DNA of 54,910 nt from Chloroflexota bacterium (GCA_902810755.1 CADDYT010000026.1:1-54910); one strand, 5' to 3'; counted from the stretch's first letter, positions 24,428 to 34,431 are shown. A program made the numbers and translations. The notes: generated by a model from the letters alone, not told the origin.

Positions 24428-25285
24428 TTATGGCTTCTCGCCAGTGACCGTGACGAAATACCAGAGAGCGGAGAAATCATCGGACATCATCTCTGCCAGC
24501 GCCTGCTGGTAGAGTTGATCTAGTTCCTCTTCGGTGGCGAGACCCATTTTAGCCAGGAACGGCTGAGCGAATTTGAGAGCAATCATCCAGTTGTGGAACA
24601 TGCCATCATGGGCCTCAGCCCCCGTAGAGTAGTCGATCACATGCGCGGTATGGCGGATATGCTTACAGCCTGCCTGCTGCAAGAACCGACTGAGCATCGG
24701 TGTGATCCCCCAGTTGCGGCCTTCAGGCGAGAAGCTGCGCCCGGCGCGCAGGTAGGCGAGTCCGCCCATACGCGAGAGTTTTTCGAATGCCGGGCTGGTC
24801 GTGGTTCCCATATCATCACATTCGGTGAGGCGAATCATGCCACCAGAGCGACTGATGCGCACGCACTCCCGGACAAATTCCGGCCAGGCAGTCGGCGTCA
24901 TAAAACCGACAGCGCCACGCAGGTTGACGAGGTCGAAATGGGCATCGGGAAAATCGAGCGGTCTGGTAGCATCCATGACGAGGAAACGCACGTTGTCCAG
25001 GCGCTGGACTTTTGCCTGGGCGCGGCCATACTCGATCATAGTATGGCTGATGTCGATGCCAACCACCTCGATATCAGGATGGGCAAAAGCGACTTCCAGA
25101 GCCCAGCCGCCAGGGCCGCAGGCAACGTCCAGCACCCGGTTAATACCGGTGAAATCAGGGTTTTCCGGCAACAAGCCTCCCATATACTTTGTGACCAGCA
25201 AATCCTGGGCCACCAGACGGGCCATTTCTGCGGCGCTTTCAGCATCAAATAAATAGGTGTTCTCATTTTGTGAGGTATCCTGCAT
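24428..25285 (-). CDS. Class I SAM-dependent methyltransferase
   Basis: A 285-residue protein with the class I methyltransferase core: VLDVACGPGGWALEVA is motif I (about residues 52-67), VVGIDISHTMIEYGRAQ is motif II, FLVMDATRPLDFPDAHFDLVN covers motifs III-IV, and MIRLTECDD is motif V. A C-terminal half with RFLQQAGCKHI completes the fold and probably binds the substrate. ATG 25285 is chosen because AAAGGGGG lies four bases before it; an in-frame ATG at 25300 lacks a site. The acceptor is unknown. It is followed by the 1511-residue gene with a gap of about 20 bases, so co-transcription is likely. Confidence 0.85.
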   Translation of the reverse strand: MQDTSQNENTYLFDAESAAEMARLVAQDLLVTKYMGGLLPENPDFTGINRVLDVACGPGGWALEVAFAHPDIEVVGIDISHTMIEYGRAQAKVQRLDNVRFLVMDATRPLDFPDAHFDLVNLRGAVGFMTPTAWPEFVRECVRISRSGGMIRLTECDDMGTTTSPAFEKLSRMGGLAYLRAGRSFSPEGRNWGITPMLSRFLQQAGCKHIRHTAHVIDYSTGAEAHDGMFHNWMIALKFAQPFLAKMGLATEEELDQLYQQALAEMMSDDFSALWYFVTVTGEKP

Positions 25286-25324
25286 AAAACCCCCTTTCAT
25301 GGAACGTGCTTGCTCGACAACGCT

Positions 25325-26320
25325 TCAGTGTTCTAAGAACTCCGCTGCTAACAGTTCGTCTTCTATCTGCTGCCAGGCCAGTTGTTCGGCCCGTACAATA
25401 TCCATCTGCACGCGCTCTCTGGTCGCCTGAATGAGTATGCGAGAGACACGCTGGCGAAACGTCGCAAAGGCTTGCCTTTGCCTGTCATAGGAAGGCATGA
25501 CATGGATCTCAATATCCTCTGGCCGGTAGAACTCCTGCGGCTCAAAGGCGATGGCCATGAGTTCGGCATACCCACGAATGAGGGCCAGGCGTCCAGACGT
25601 GAAATAGTTGGGCCGGGAGCAGGAAACATGCAGGCATCCGGCAATAGCGGCCCCACGTGTTATGGGATGTCCGGCGGCGCTGCGTTCCCCTTCCATCCAG
25701 CGAGCAGGGTAGAGGCTCTGCCCTTCCTCTGCGTTCTGTATGGCGGCGGCGCGACCAGAGGTGACAATATAGCCAACCAGAGCTTCCGCCCCCAGCAGCA
25801 CTGGCGGTCGCTCCAGTGTATTGCTCCAGGGTGGCGTGCCTCGCCCCATTGTCTCGCGCAGGCTGCGCACCTTCCGCTTCTCCGTATGATACATGCAGCG
25901 CACGACGGTAATCTCCATACCAACACGTCTGGGGTCGAGTTGCCGCAGCGCCTGTTGCAAGATCAGGTCGCACATTGACCAGCCGCGCATGGGAGACGGT
26001 AGTTCGCCATAGGCATGCAGGACACGTTCGTAAAAGCTGGAAGGAATTTCTTCCAGGGCTTCATCGGCAGCGACCGAGTCATCGAAGGCATTGCCATACT
26101 CTACTTTAAGCAGAGAGAGCAGGACAGCACGGTATTCAGGCAAGGCGTCGAGCAGTGGGCGCAAGCTCTGCGGGCGCGGTCTGACCTCTCCATTGAGCCA
26201 GCGCGTGAGCGCCTGAAGGCTTATTCCCAGAACATCGGCAATGCGCTGTTTTTCCTGAGCGGTGTTCACCACGCTTTTCAAGAGCGCGCGCCAGTCCTCG
26301 AAATGCTCTCTCTCCGTCAT
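25325..26320 (-). CDS. XRE-type helix-turn-helix regulator with GAF-like sensor region
   Basis: A protein of about 331 residues. Residues 1-65 look like an XRE helix-turn-helix (QRIADVLGISLQALTRWLNG). The middle (about 135-250) has GAF-like character: ALRQLDPRRVGMEITVVRCM, LLGAEALVGYIVTSGRAA and GAAIAGCLHVSCSRPNYF, where bilin, nucleotide or small-molecule binding is common in the family. The C-terminal 70 residues form charged helices (FRQRVSRILIQATRER). The start could be ATG 26320 or TTG 26347; neither has an ideal site. This layout is frequent in Ktedonobacteria. Ligand and targets are unknown. It is upstream of the methyltransferase gene on the same strand and divergent from the R-M locus. 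Confidence 0.7.
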   Translation of the reverse strand: MTEREHFEDWRALLKSVVNTAQEKQRIADVLGISLQALTRWLNGEVRPRPQSLRPLLDALPEYRAVLLSLLKVEYGNAFDDSVAADEALEEIPSSFYERVLHAYGELPSPMRGWSMCDLILQQALRQLDPRRVGMEITVVRCMYHTEKRKVRSLRETMGRGTPPWSNTLERPPVLLGAEALVGYIVTSGRAAAIQNAEEGQSLYPARWMEGERSAAGHPITRGAAIAGCLHVSCSRPNYFTSGRLALIRGYAELMAIAFEPQEFYRPEDIEIHVMPSYDRQRQAFATFRQRVSRILIQATRERVQMDIVRAEQLAWQQIEDELLAAEFLEH

Positions 26321-26596
26321 TTCCTGCTCTATCAAAAAACTACGCAACCTCTACAGTTTGCGCCCAATATAATAACAGCTTGCTCGCACTCCGTCAATGT
26401 CAATCTACATGCTACATTATCTGCTCTACGATTTCAACAATTTTACTTCTGTCTTTCCCCGGTGCAAGACGAAATATAGAAAAACCCTCTTCTCGCAGCA
26501 AATAGTACGGCCAGTATTGCCAGCACACGCAGAACATGATAGCATACAGCCAGCACGAGCAACTGTTCTAGAGAATTTGATGTGTTGAGGAAATGT

Positions 26597-28036
26597 ATGG
26601 CAATAGAGCATGTACAAAGATATCAGTTGCCGCTTCATGACCTGCGCAGCCTGGCGCCGGATATTGCATGGCACAATGCCCCGGTGATCTTACCTGGCCT
26701 CTCGCCCGTGCGGGTATGCCAGATAATCGGGGACTGGTATGTCGCTCAAACGAACTTTACACGCCGTCATGCCGCCGGGCAATACTTTACGCCGCCGCTC
26801 GTTGCCCGCTATATGGCATATCTCGCAGGAACATTGGGCGATCATTTGCGCATCCTTGAGCCAGGGGTAGGAACAGGCATATTAGCCAGCTATGGCTTAG
26901 AAATTTCGACCGGCCCGGTCGTGCCTTTTCGCAGCACAGATATACTCACCTCCGCTATACAGGCACAACAAGGCAAAGCCATCCCGCTGCTCTGGCTACA
27001 GCACGTTCACAGAATGGACATCCAATGGCCGCTGCAGGATTTTGATAAACCACAGGGGATACTCCGGCAAGCAGGTCACAAGCTCCTCGTAAAAAACAAA
27101 ACGCAGGTTGTGATTAGAAGATTCAGTGCTAAAGAAGAGCTACGTCGCATTACAGCGGCAGTCTTGCCGGAAGGCGCGTTTGGCAGCGAATCCATCGGTC
27201 TGGAAAACCATTTGAACTACCTTTACCGGCTCAATGGAGTTCTCTCTTACGAAGAAGCGGTTGGACTGGCCGCTTTCCTCAACAGTTCGCTGGTTGATCG
27301 CTACGTTCGCATTGCTAACGGCAACACGCAGATCAACGCCACAGAATTGCGCAAGCTCCCCCTGCCAGGCTGGCAACAACTGGTTGCTATCGGCAAACAG
27401 GTGGTCGTTCAACGGTTGGAACGTGACTTTGACGCAACCGAACGCATCATCATGGATGTACTCAAGAAAGATTTGATTCTGGGTGATGAAGAGAATGACC
27501 TTCAGCTTCCAGTATTTACGGATTCGAGGTTACAGATGGGAAAAATTCAAGAGGCACAACGTATCTTGCGTGAGCTTGGCCTTCCACCTGCACAACAAAA
27601 CGAAATAAGCGCACTCGCCTTGCTTGCACTCTGCAATTTAGACGAAGATGCCGCGTGGTCAACCGTGACACAGCGGCCCATCACTATCCATAACATGTTG
27701 GGATTTATGAAAGAACATTACGGCAGAACCTATGCAGAAAACACTCGCGAGGTTGTTCGCCGCCAGGTTATTCATCAATTTGAGCAGGCCCGCCTGATAG
27801 ATCGTAACCCTGATGAACCTTCTCGTCCTACGAACAGCCCGAATACCAGCTATGCGATTACAACAGAGGCCCTGAGCGTTCTGGCCCAATACGGCACCGA
27901 AAGGTGGGAAAAAGCTGTTACATCCTTCCTGGAGCAACATCGCGCTTTATGGGAAACACTACCAACAGAGCCGTCACGCGATGGCGCTGCCATTAAAGTT
28001 GGCCGACGGCAAGCAAATTTATCTTACTCCCGGTAA
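26597..28036 (+). pseudogene. BsuBI/PstI-type methyltransferase with internal deletion, running into the endonuclease N-terminal domain
   Basis: The frame begins like an adenine-specific DNA methyltransferase: GQYFTPPLVARYMA (motif X region) and ILEPGVGTGIL (motif I, about residue 89). It then jumps to SYGLEISTGPVVPFR, so the catalytic NPPY motif and its surroundings are absent, perhaps 150-200 residues lost in frame. The downstream target-recognition part (GLENHLNYLY, NTQINATELRKLPLP) is kept. Without a stop the frame enters a PstI/BsuBI endonuclease N-terminal domain at ATG 27536 (MGKIQEAQRILRELGLP), which has its own GAGG site. The frame ends at 28036, where the endonuclease should continue. 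Methylation activity is very unlikely. Confidence 0.8.
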
Positions 28037-28472
28037 ACACAACGAATTACAAATTGCCATCATCGAACAATTTGGCCCACGCTACGCTCCAGGAGCAACT
28101 GTACTTTATCTTGGCGATGCAGCCAGCAAATTTGTTCTTTTTGAACAAGAGGGTCTGCAACGCCCGGGTGTACCAATCACCACCCATGATAAACTACCAG
28201 ATGTTATTCTGTACGACGAAGCAAGAAACTGGCTGTATCTCATTGAGGCCGTTACCTCACACGGGCCTGTTTCCCATAAACGCAAATTTGAATTGGAGCA
28301 ACTCTTGAAGGGGAGCCAGACAGGACGCATCTACGTAACGGCATTTCTCACATTTGCTGAATTTAAGCGCCATAGCCCCAATATCGCGTGGGAAACGGAA
28401 GTCTGGATTGCAGAAATGCCAGAGCATATGATCCACTATAATGGAGAGCGATTCATGGGGCCGCGTGAGTAG
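27981..28472 (+). pseudogene. BsuBI/PstI endonuclease catalytic domain (frameshifted from its N-terminal half)
   Basis: The 163-residue frame carries the C-terminal catalytic domain of the PstI/BsuBI family: YLTPGKHNELQ, YAPGATVLYLGD, KLPDVILYD, LIEAVTSHGPVSHKRKFELE (with the Glu of the nuclease core) and PEHMIHYNGERFMGP. It overlaps the preceding frame by 56 bases. Removing one G in AAAGTTGGCC near 28000 would fuse AAIK to LADGK and restore a normal endonuclease from 27536 to 28472. Either the gene is broken by an indel or the chain is made by frameshifting; nothing visible favours programmed frameshifting. If a full enzyme were made without the methyltransferase it should be toxic. Confidence 0.75.
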
Positions 28473-28498
28473 CTAAAAACTACTCATGCGACTTTTTC
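28463..28498 (+). terminator. Intrinsic terminator of the R-M locus
   Basis: GCGTGAGTAG (28463-28472) pairs with CTACTCATGC (28480-28489), one pair being a G-T wobble, with a 7-base loop followed by GACTTTTTCT. It overlaps the end of the endonuclease frame and precedes the convergent clpC stop. Confidence 0.7.
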
Positions 28499-28518
28499 TA
28501 CCCAACGTTACACTACTT

Positions 28519-31026
28519 CTACACCCCCTTCCTCAGTATTGCTGCTTTACAGGATGCTAGCTCTGCTTTACGTATCTCTAGTTCGCCATCGCATACATCG
28601 ACGAGGACTGTGTCGCCGCCGCTGAGGGCGCCTTGCAGGATGGCTTCGGCGAGGGGATCTTCCAGCAGGGTCTGGACGGTGCGACGCAGGGGACGCGCCC
28701 CGGAGAGGGGGTCGTAGCCGCGCCGGACAAGCAGGTGGCGCGCGGTTTCGCTGACCTGGAGTGTGATGGATTGTTCGGTGAGGCGGCGCTGCGTCTGCGC
28801 GATCATCAGGTCGACGATCCGCTGCAAGTGCTGTTGCTGCAAGGGATGGAAGACGACAATTTCGTCGACACGGTTGAGCAATTCGGGTTTGAAGAGGTCT
28901 TTTAAGGCTGCTAAGACGGTTGTCCGGGCGCGTTCGCGCTCTTTCGACCGGCGTTCTCCCTCACTGAGACGCGACTGGCCGAAGCCGAGGGAGTCATGGG
29001 CAAGCGAGGCGGTACCGGCATTGGAGGTGATGATGACGATGGCGTGCCGGAAATCGACCGTCTGGCCGTGCGAGTCGGTGAGGCGGCCATCGTCGAGCAG
29101 TTGCAAGAGCAGGTCGAAGACGTTCGGGTGCGCCTTCTCGATTTCGTCGAAGAGGATGATGCTGTACGGGCGGCGGCGCACGGCCTCGGTGAGCTGACCG
29201 GCCTGATCGTAGCCGACATAGCCCGGAGGGGAGCCGATGAGCCGCGCGGCCTGGTGGCTTTCCATGAATTCGGACATGTCGAGCTTGATGCAGGCGTCCT
29301 CGTCTCCAAAGAGCGTTTGCGCCAGCGCCCGCGCCAGTTCGGTTTTACCAGCGCCAGTGGGGCCGACAAAGATGAAGGAGCCAATCGGTCGTCGGCTATC
29401 ATGGATGTGCGCGCGCCAGCGGCGCACGGCCTGGGCGACGGCGCGCACGGCTTCGTCCTGGCCGATGACGCGCCGATGCAGTTCGTCTTCCAGCCGCAGC
29501 AGGCGTTCAGCCTCCTGAGCGGCGATGCGCGTGGCGGGGATACCCGTCCACATGGCAACAACCTCGGCGATATCCTGCTCATCGACAACAGGGCGTTCCT
29601 GTCGACATGCCATCATCCCTTCCTGCTCAAGCCGACGTAGTTCCTGTTGCAGGCGCATCTCGCTCCTCCGGTGTTTTGCCGCCCCCGCAAAGTCGCGATG
29701 CATGATGGCGACATCTTTTTCCCTCTCCGTCAGTAGAATCTGCTCACGCAGCATACGCACCTGTTCGGGGGCCACCACACGACTGACGCAGACGCGAGCG
29801 GCCGCCTCGTCAACGAGATCAATGGCTTTGTCCGGCTGGAAACGGCCGGTGATGTAGCGACTGGACAGACGTTCGGCGGCTTGCAGGGCCGCGTCGGTGA
29901 TGGTGACCTGGTGGAAATCGGCATAACGGGAACGCAAACCGTATAAAATCTCTAACGTCTCCCCTGGCGTCGTCTCCGGCACCTGCACAGGCTGGAAGCG
30001 GCGTTCCAGCGCGGGATCGGCCTCGATGGTTTTGCGATAATCGGTCAGGGTTGTCGCGCCGATGCACCGGAATTCGCCGCGCGCAAGCATGGGCTTGAAA
30101 AGGTTGCCCGCATCGATTGAGCCTTCGGCCACGCCCGTACTAACAAGGGCATGCAGTTCGTCGATGACGAGGATGATGCCTTTGCTGGCAAGAATTTCCT
30201 GCATGATGCGCTTGAGACGTTCCTCGAAATCGCCCCGGAAGCGCGTGCCGACGGTGAGCATGCCGGTATCGAGCGCGACCACGCGACAGTGCAGCAGGTT
30301 CTCCGGCACACGCCCCTGCACGATACGCAGCGCCAGCCCCTCGGCGATGGCCGTCTTGCCGACACCGGCATGGCCGAGCAGAACAGGGTTGTTCTTCGAG
30401 CGGCGTGAGAGAATCTGCATCGTGCGTTCCAGCGTCTCCTCGCGCCCGATCAACGGATCAAGCGTCCCATGCAAGGCAGCGGCGGTCAGGTCGCGGCTGA
30501 CCGTATTGAGGACGGGAGTGGCATCATAGCGCGCCTGGTACTGGCTGGAAAGCAGCAGGGCCTCCATACTGGTACCGCGCAGGTTCAGCAACTGCTCCGC
30601 GACGTCGTCTTTGTAGATGCCAAAGCTTTCCAGCACGCCAGTAGAGATGCCATCATGCTCGCTCAACATGCCCAGCAGCAGGTGTTCCAGACCTATCGTC
30701 TCTACCTGCCTGGCCAGAGCCTCCTGCTCCGCCCGCGCCAGCGTTGCCCGTGCCGCCGCCGTCAGTATGGGGTCAGACAGAAACGGCTTGTTGCCGCGAC
30801 CGAGGACAAAATCCAGCGCCTGGATCACACGCTGCGTGCTGACATGCAGGGAAGAGAAGAGAGCTTCAATCAATGGATTCCGCAGTTTCAGCAGACTCAG
30901 CAACAGGTGTTCCGTATTGACGGTCCTGTGTCGCAGCCGCTTCGCCTCCTCACGAGCGCCCGCCAGCACCTGCCGCAGCTCATCGGTATAGCGATAGTGT
31001 TGATCTTGTTGGTTCTGTCTGCTCAT
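28519..31026 (-). CDS. clpC: Clp protease ATP-binding subunit ClpC
   Basis: An 835-residue AAA+ unfoldase of the ClpC/ClpA type. It begins with a double Clp-N repeat (HRTVNTEHLLLSLL, then VETIGLEHLLLGML). AAA-1 has Walker A GHAGVGKTAIAEG and Walker B VIDELHAL; AAA-2 has GPTGAGKTELARAL and ILFDEIEKAHP. The coiled middle region is short, as in ClpC. In the cell it unfolds substrates for ClpP, probably with adaptors. ATG 31026 is chosen because AAGGGTAGG precedes it and the Clp-N fold begins there; the longer frame to 31155 reads as leader. clpP is not in the window. Confidence 0.85.
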   Translation of the reverse strand: MSRQNQQDQHYRYTDELRQVLAGAREEAKRLRHRTVNTEHLLLSLLKLRNPLIEALFSSLHVSTQRVIQALDFVLGRGNKPFLSDPILTAAARATLARAEQEALARQVETIGLEHLLLGMLSEHDGISTGVLESFGIYKDDVAEQLLNLRGTSMEALLLSSQYQARYDATPVLNTVSRDLTAAALHGTLDPLIGREETLERTMQILSRRSKNNPVLLGHAGVGKTAIAEGLALRIVQGRVPENLLHCRVVALDTGMLTVGTRFRGDFEERLKRIMQEILASKGIILVIDELHALVSTGVAEGSIDAGNLFKPMLARGEFRCIGATTLTDYRKTIEADPALERRFQPVQVPETTPGETLEILYGLRSRYADFHQVTITDAALQAAERLSSRYITGRFQPDKAIDLVDEAAARVCVSRVVAPEQVRMLREQILLTEREKDVAIMHRDFAGAAKHRRSEMRLQQELRRLEQEGMMACRQERPVVDEQDIAEVVAMWTGIPATRIAAQEAERLLRLEDELHRRVIGQDEAVRAVAQAVRRWRAHIHDSRRPIGSFIFVGPTGAGKTELARALAQTLFGDEDACIKLDMSEFMESHQAARLIGSPPGYVGYDQAGQLTEAVRRRPYSIILFDEIEKAHPNVFDLLLQLLDDGRLTDSHGQTVDFRHAIVIITSNAGTASLAHDSLGFGQSRLSEGERRSKERERARTTVLAALKDLFKPELLNRVDEIVVFHPLQQQHLQRIVDLMIAQTQRRLTEQSITLQVSETARHLLVRRGYDPLSGARPLRRTVQTLLEDPLAEAILQGALSGGDTVLVDVCDGELEIRKAELASCKAAILRKGV

Positions 31027-31198
31027 TATACCTACCCTTCTTCTCAAATTCTTCTCTTTTCTATGAGGTAAATATCGGGCAGGTGGATAACTTATATAAG
31101 GGGAAACAGAGGATAGCCTGGGACAGGGACCACTGACAACAGAGGTGCAGTACAAAATCCCTCAGCAGGCCATGCCCCGGACGGTTTTCAAGAACGGG

Positions 31199-32050
31199 CT
31201 AATGGATAATGGTCTCCTCAGGCACGGCCAGCAGGACGGCGGCGCCGACGAGGGGAGCGTCTTCGCGCAGGGTTGCCAGGCGCAAAGTGAGCGCCGCGCC
31301 GCGTATGCGAGCGTTAATCTGACGCTGCACCTGCTCCAGCAACATGGGACGGTTGAGGGCGATGGCGCCACTGACGGCAACGGTCTCGACGCGGGTGAGC
31401 ATGGCAAGGTTGAGCAGGCCGAGGGCCAGTTTTTCGCTGAACTGCTCCCAGAAAGATTCATCGCCGATCTGCTCCAGCGAGCGTCCAGAGCGCAATTCTA
31501 GCTGCCTGCCGCCAGTATACGTTTCCAGGCAGCCCGTTTGCCCGCACAGACACCTGCGACTATTGCCATCGAGCAACTGGTGGCCGATTTCGATGGAAAC
31601 GGTCAGAGGCGGTGAAGCTGCGTCCTTGCGCAGTTGGAAAGCAGCGCCGGTTCCGGTGGAGACGGTCAGGTAAGCGCAGCGATCAATAGCACGCAGCGAG
31701 CCAAACTGCTTCTCCGCCAGCAGGCCGCAAACAGTATCGTGGGCGAGCCGGACGGAGCAGCCGAAACTCCCGGAGATATCCTGCGCGAACGGCCTGCCAA
31801 CATAGCCGGGGAGATTGGGCGCGACATCCACAGAGCGACCATCCCTGGTGATACGCCCCGCCAGCGAGATACCGATGCCAGTTATATCTGCTCCCGCATA
31901 CCCTTGCAGCGCCTTGCTGATGTATTGAAGCTGCTGTTCGTAGTCCTGCTGCGTGGGAAATTTCACCAGCACGGAAAAATCTGGCGTATCGAGCGAGGGA
32001 AATATCCCGACGCGCGTATTGGAGCCGCCAATGTCGATGCCAGTGTACAT
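31199..32050 (-). CDS. ROK-family sugar kinase
   Basis: A 283-residue ROK-family protein. YTGIDIGGSNTRVGIF at the N terminus is the phosphate-1 ATP-binding strand, ITGIGISLAGRITRDG continues the fold, and STGTGAAFQL is the phosphate-2 region. The ROK zinc signature appears as GHQLLDG followed by CLCGQTGCLETY (His plus three Cys). Members phosphorylate glucose, N-acetylmannosamine or similar sugars with ATP; this chain has no regulatory helix-turn-helix and so should be an enzyme. The start is ATG 32050 after GAGGAAAGG. The exact sugar is unknown. Confidence 0.82.
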   Translation of the reverse strand: MYTGIDIGGSNTRVGIFPSLDTPDFSVLVKFPTQQDYEQQLQYISKALQGYAGADITGIGISLAGRITRDGRSVDVAPNLPGYVGRPFAQDISGSFGCSVRLAHDTVCGLLAEKQFGSLRAIDRCAYLTVSTGTGAAFQLRKDAASPPLTVSIEIGHQLLDGNSRRCLCGQTGCLETYTGGRQLELRSGRSLEQIGDESFWEQFSEKLALGLLNLAMLTRVETVAVSGAIALNRPMLLEQVQRQINARIRGAALTLRLATLREDAPLVGAAVLLAVPEETIIH

Positions 32051-32093
32051 ACCTTTCCTCGATGCGTGTATTACACTCATACAAGATAACGAT

Positions 32094-33098
32094 TTAGCGC
32101 AAGCTGTGTTCGCGTCTCAGACTTGCCAGTTGCTCCGGGGCACCCACAACGATAATGGCGTCTCCCGCTTCGATGGAGAGCTGTGTCCGTGTCCCCGTCA
32201 GCAGTTTGCCCTCCTTTTTCAGAGCCACAATCATCGTGCCATCTTTCATGGTATTCTGGGCGACAGCCATTGTTTTACCGATCAGGGAGGAAGCCGGGGA
32301 GAGGATGACTTCCTGAACGGCAAGCTCGATATTGCCCGCCCTCGTGATGGCGTCTAGAAACTCTACTACGGCAGGCTGAAGCGCGAGGGTTGCCATACGG
32401 TGGCCGCCAATTGTGTAGGGCGAAATCACGCGGTCGGCCCCCGCCAGCTTGAGCTTCTCTTCTGTCTCATCGTGATTCGCCCGCGCCACAATAAAGAGCT
32501 TCTGGTTCAGGTGACGCGCGGAGAGCGTGATGTAAATATTGTTGGCATCGTTGTCTGTAGCTGCCAGCAAGCACTTTGCGCGTTGAATGCCCGCCTCACG
32601 CAGCACCTCGTCGCTGGTTGCGTCACCCTCTACAACCAGATAGCCTCGCTCAATACACCGCTCAATCAATTCTTCTTTCTCATCGATGATAACGAATGGA
32701 ACCTTCCTGGCTGCGAAATCTTCGGCTATCTGCGAGCCGACACGGCCATAGCCACAGACGATATAGTGGTCACGCAGAGCATCGATTTTCCTGTGCATAA
32801 AGCGCCTCCTGATCGCCTTGTTCAGATGCCCTTCGATCATGAACTCCATGCCAACGCCAAAGGCGTAGAGAAGCGAGCCAACCCCAAGCACTAACACAAG
32901 GACGGTAAACAATCGTCCGGCGGTAGAGAGAGGATGCGCTATACTACCCACCGTAGCCATCATATCGACCGTTGTGTAGAGGGCGTCGACAAATGAAAGA
33001 TGCTCGATGAGCATGTAGCCGACGGTGCCGAGAATCAGGACACCGAGTACCCAGACAACAGCTATTTTGAGATGGCGAAAAGATTCAGGGGCCTTCAT
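32094..33098 (-). CDS. Two-helix potassium-channel-like protein with RCK domains and atypical filter
   Basis: A 334-residue protein with an N-terminal pore unit: helix [19 protein letters not shown], pore loop [16 protein letters not shown], and helix [23 protein letters not shown]/TrkA-N Rossmann domain follows ([18 protein letters not shown], about residue 110), then a TrkA-C domain ([14 protein letters not shown] to the end). In K+ channels the filter is TVGYG; here it is TVGSI. The residues that form the inner filter sites are changed, so selectivity may differ or conduction may be lost. The start is ATG 33098. Confidence 0.8.
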   Translation of the reverse strand: MKAPESFRHLKIAVVWVLGVLILGTVGYMLIEHLSFVDALYTTVDMMATVGSIAHPLSTAGRLFTVLVLVLGVGSLLYAFGVGMEFMIEGHLNKAIRRRFMHRKIDALRDHYIVCGYGRVGSQIAEDFAARKVPFVIIDEKEELIERCIERGYLVVEGDATSDEVLREAGIQRAKCLLAATDNDANNIYITLSARHLNQKLFIVARANHDETEEKLKLAGADRVISPYTIGGHRMATLALQPAVVEFLDAITRAGNIELAVQEVILSPASSLIGKTMAVAQNTMKDGTMIVALKKEGKLLTGTRTQLSIEAGDAIIVVGAPEQLASLRREHSLR

Positions 33099-33185
33099 AG
33101 ACAGACCCTCGCCTTCATTTCATAGAGAGACTATTCGCTCTCTGTTCATTTATGGTAAAATTGTAGTACGAACGAATACAAATGT

Positions 33186-33227
33186 ACAGGCGCTCCTTTG
33201 TTCACAGGAGAACGAGGGAGCGCCTGT
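33186..33227 (+). promoter_or_regulatory. Stem-loop in the queF leader
   Basis: ACAGGCGCTCC (33186-33196) pairs perfectly with GGAGCGCCTGT (33217-33227); within the 20-base loop GTTC and GAAC can extend the structure. No T-run follows, so it is unlikely to be a simple terminator. Its place 35 bases before the queF start suggests a leader element, but it does not match the preQ1 riboswitch consensus that I can recall. Confidence 0.4.
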
Positions 33228-33261
33228 GGTATGCTTACATACAGGAGAAAAACAAACCAGT

Positions 33262-33702
33262 ATGACCCAGAAAGCACGAACTCCCGGCAGATATGGCATT
33301 GAGGAGATTGAGGCGAGCCAGCTAGAGGCATGGCCCAACTCTAACCCTGAACGCGACTATGTGACACATTTCGAGATTCCAGAGTTCACCTGTCTCTGCC
33401 CGCGCTCCGGCTTCCCCGATTTCGCCACGATTACGGTTGACTATGTACCCGATCAGTCGGTGGTAGAGCTGAAAAGCCTCAAATTGTACATCAACAAGTA
33501 TCGCAACCGGCAGATCAGCCACGAGGCGGCCACCAACCAGATTCTCGATGACCTGGTGGCGCTGCTCTCTCCACGCTGGATGCGCGTGGTGGGCGATTTC
33601 ACCGTGCGCGGCAACATTAAGACCATCATCTTTGCAGAGTATGCGCGTCCTGATTACAACGGGCCGCGCCCGGAGTACCGCCGCTACATGCCGGGGATAT
33701 AA
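33262..33702 (+). CDS. queF: NADPH-dependent 7-cyano-7-deazaguanine reductase QueF
   Basis: A 146-residue QueF. It reduces the nitrile preQ0 to the amine preQ1 with two NADPH in queuosine tRNA synthesis. [18 protein letters not shown] contains the catalytic Cys that forms the thioimide and the Asp proton donor. VELKSLKLY matches the QueF signature (E, K, K, Y). The short, type I form is represented. ATG 33262 is the first ATG of the fold; an AGGAG is present but 14 bases away, so the exact start is slightly uncertain. It converges with a VUT/YhhQ-type transporter gene, which fits the same pathway. Confidence 0.9.
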   Translation: MTQKARTPGRYGIEEIEASQLEAWPNSNPERDYVTHFEIPEFTCLCPRSGFPDFATITVDYVPDQSVVELKSLKLYINKYRNRQISHEAATNQILDDLVALLSPRWMRVVGDFTVRGNIKTIIFAEYARPDYNGPRPEYRRYMPGI

Positions 33703-33732
33703 GTACAATCCATCCCCGGCGATTGATCCGAC

Positions 33733-34431
33733 TCAGGCCCCACTCTCGCTCTTCGCCCGCGCGGAGCGGAAGAGGATGGGGCTGAAGTTGGTGCGATAAT
33801 CGTAGGTATCGAGGCCCTCGCGCTTCTTGAGGAAGCCAACGACGAGATAGGTGAAGGGCGTGGCGACCACTTCGTAGAGGACTTTGAAAATCCACTGCGT
33901 CAGGATAGCCTGCACCATCGCCCCCGGCGGTATGATGCCCCAGAAAGCGATGGTGATGAAGATGAGCGTGTCAAAGCCCTCACCGATCAGCGTCGAGCCT
34001 ATTGTGCGCGTCCACAGCCAGCGCCCGCGCGTGGCGATCTTGAGGCGAGCCAGCACGAAGGAGTTGGTAAATTCGCCGACCAGGTAGGCCACAAACGAGC
34101 CGAGCAAGAGGCGCGGCGTGAAGCCCAGAATGGCGTTGTACGCGGCTTGCTGCGTCCAGAAAGGCGCGGCAGGCGCGATGCCCCCGATATAGATGGCGAT
34201 GACGGTCAGCAGGTTGCAGGCGAAGCCGAGCCAGATAACACGCCGCGCCGCCGCGTACCCATACACCTCGGTCATCACATCACCGAACAGATAGCTGAGC
34301 GGGAAGACGATAATACCGGCAGGCACCAGGAAGCCAAGCAGCAAAATCAATTTGACGGCAATAATGTTGGCCGTGATGAGACAGGTGACAAAAACAGCGG
34401 CAATGACCACAAACCAGAACGAAACTTTCAA
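33733..34431 (-). CDS. VUT-family queuosine precursor transporter (YhhQ-like)
   Basis: A 232-residue membrane protein with about six hydrophobic segments. IVFPLSYLFGDVMTEVYGY is the characteristic loop of the YhhQ/VUT family, and LVGEFTNSFVLARLKIAT is a second conserved piece. The family imports preQ0 or preQ1. TTG 34431 is selected as start because AGGGAGG lies five bases before it; the upstream frame to 34500 would add a hydrophilic tail. It meets queF tail to tail with 30 bases between. The link to queuosine supply is inferred from the pairing and the family. Confidence 0.78.
   Translation of the reverse strand: MKVSFWFVVIAAVFVTCLITANIIAVKLILLLGFLVPAGIIVFPLSYLFGDVMTEVYGYAAARRVIWLGFACNLLTVIAIYIGGIAPAAPFWTQQAAYNAILGFTPRLLLGSFVAYLVGEFTNSFVLARLKIATRGRWLWTRTIGSTLIGEGFDTLIFITIAFWGIIPPGAMVQAILTQWIFKVLYEVVATPFTYLVVGFLKKREGLDTYDYRTNFSPILFRSARAKSESGA

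Noticed and set aside
33160..33261. preQ1 riboswitch before queF
   Set aside because: A strong stem-loop exists but the short pseudoknot consensus with its A-rich tail is not recognisable, and no overlap with the start region is seen.
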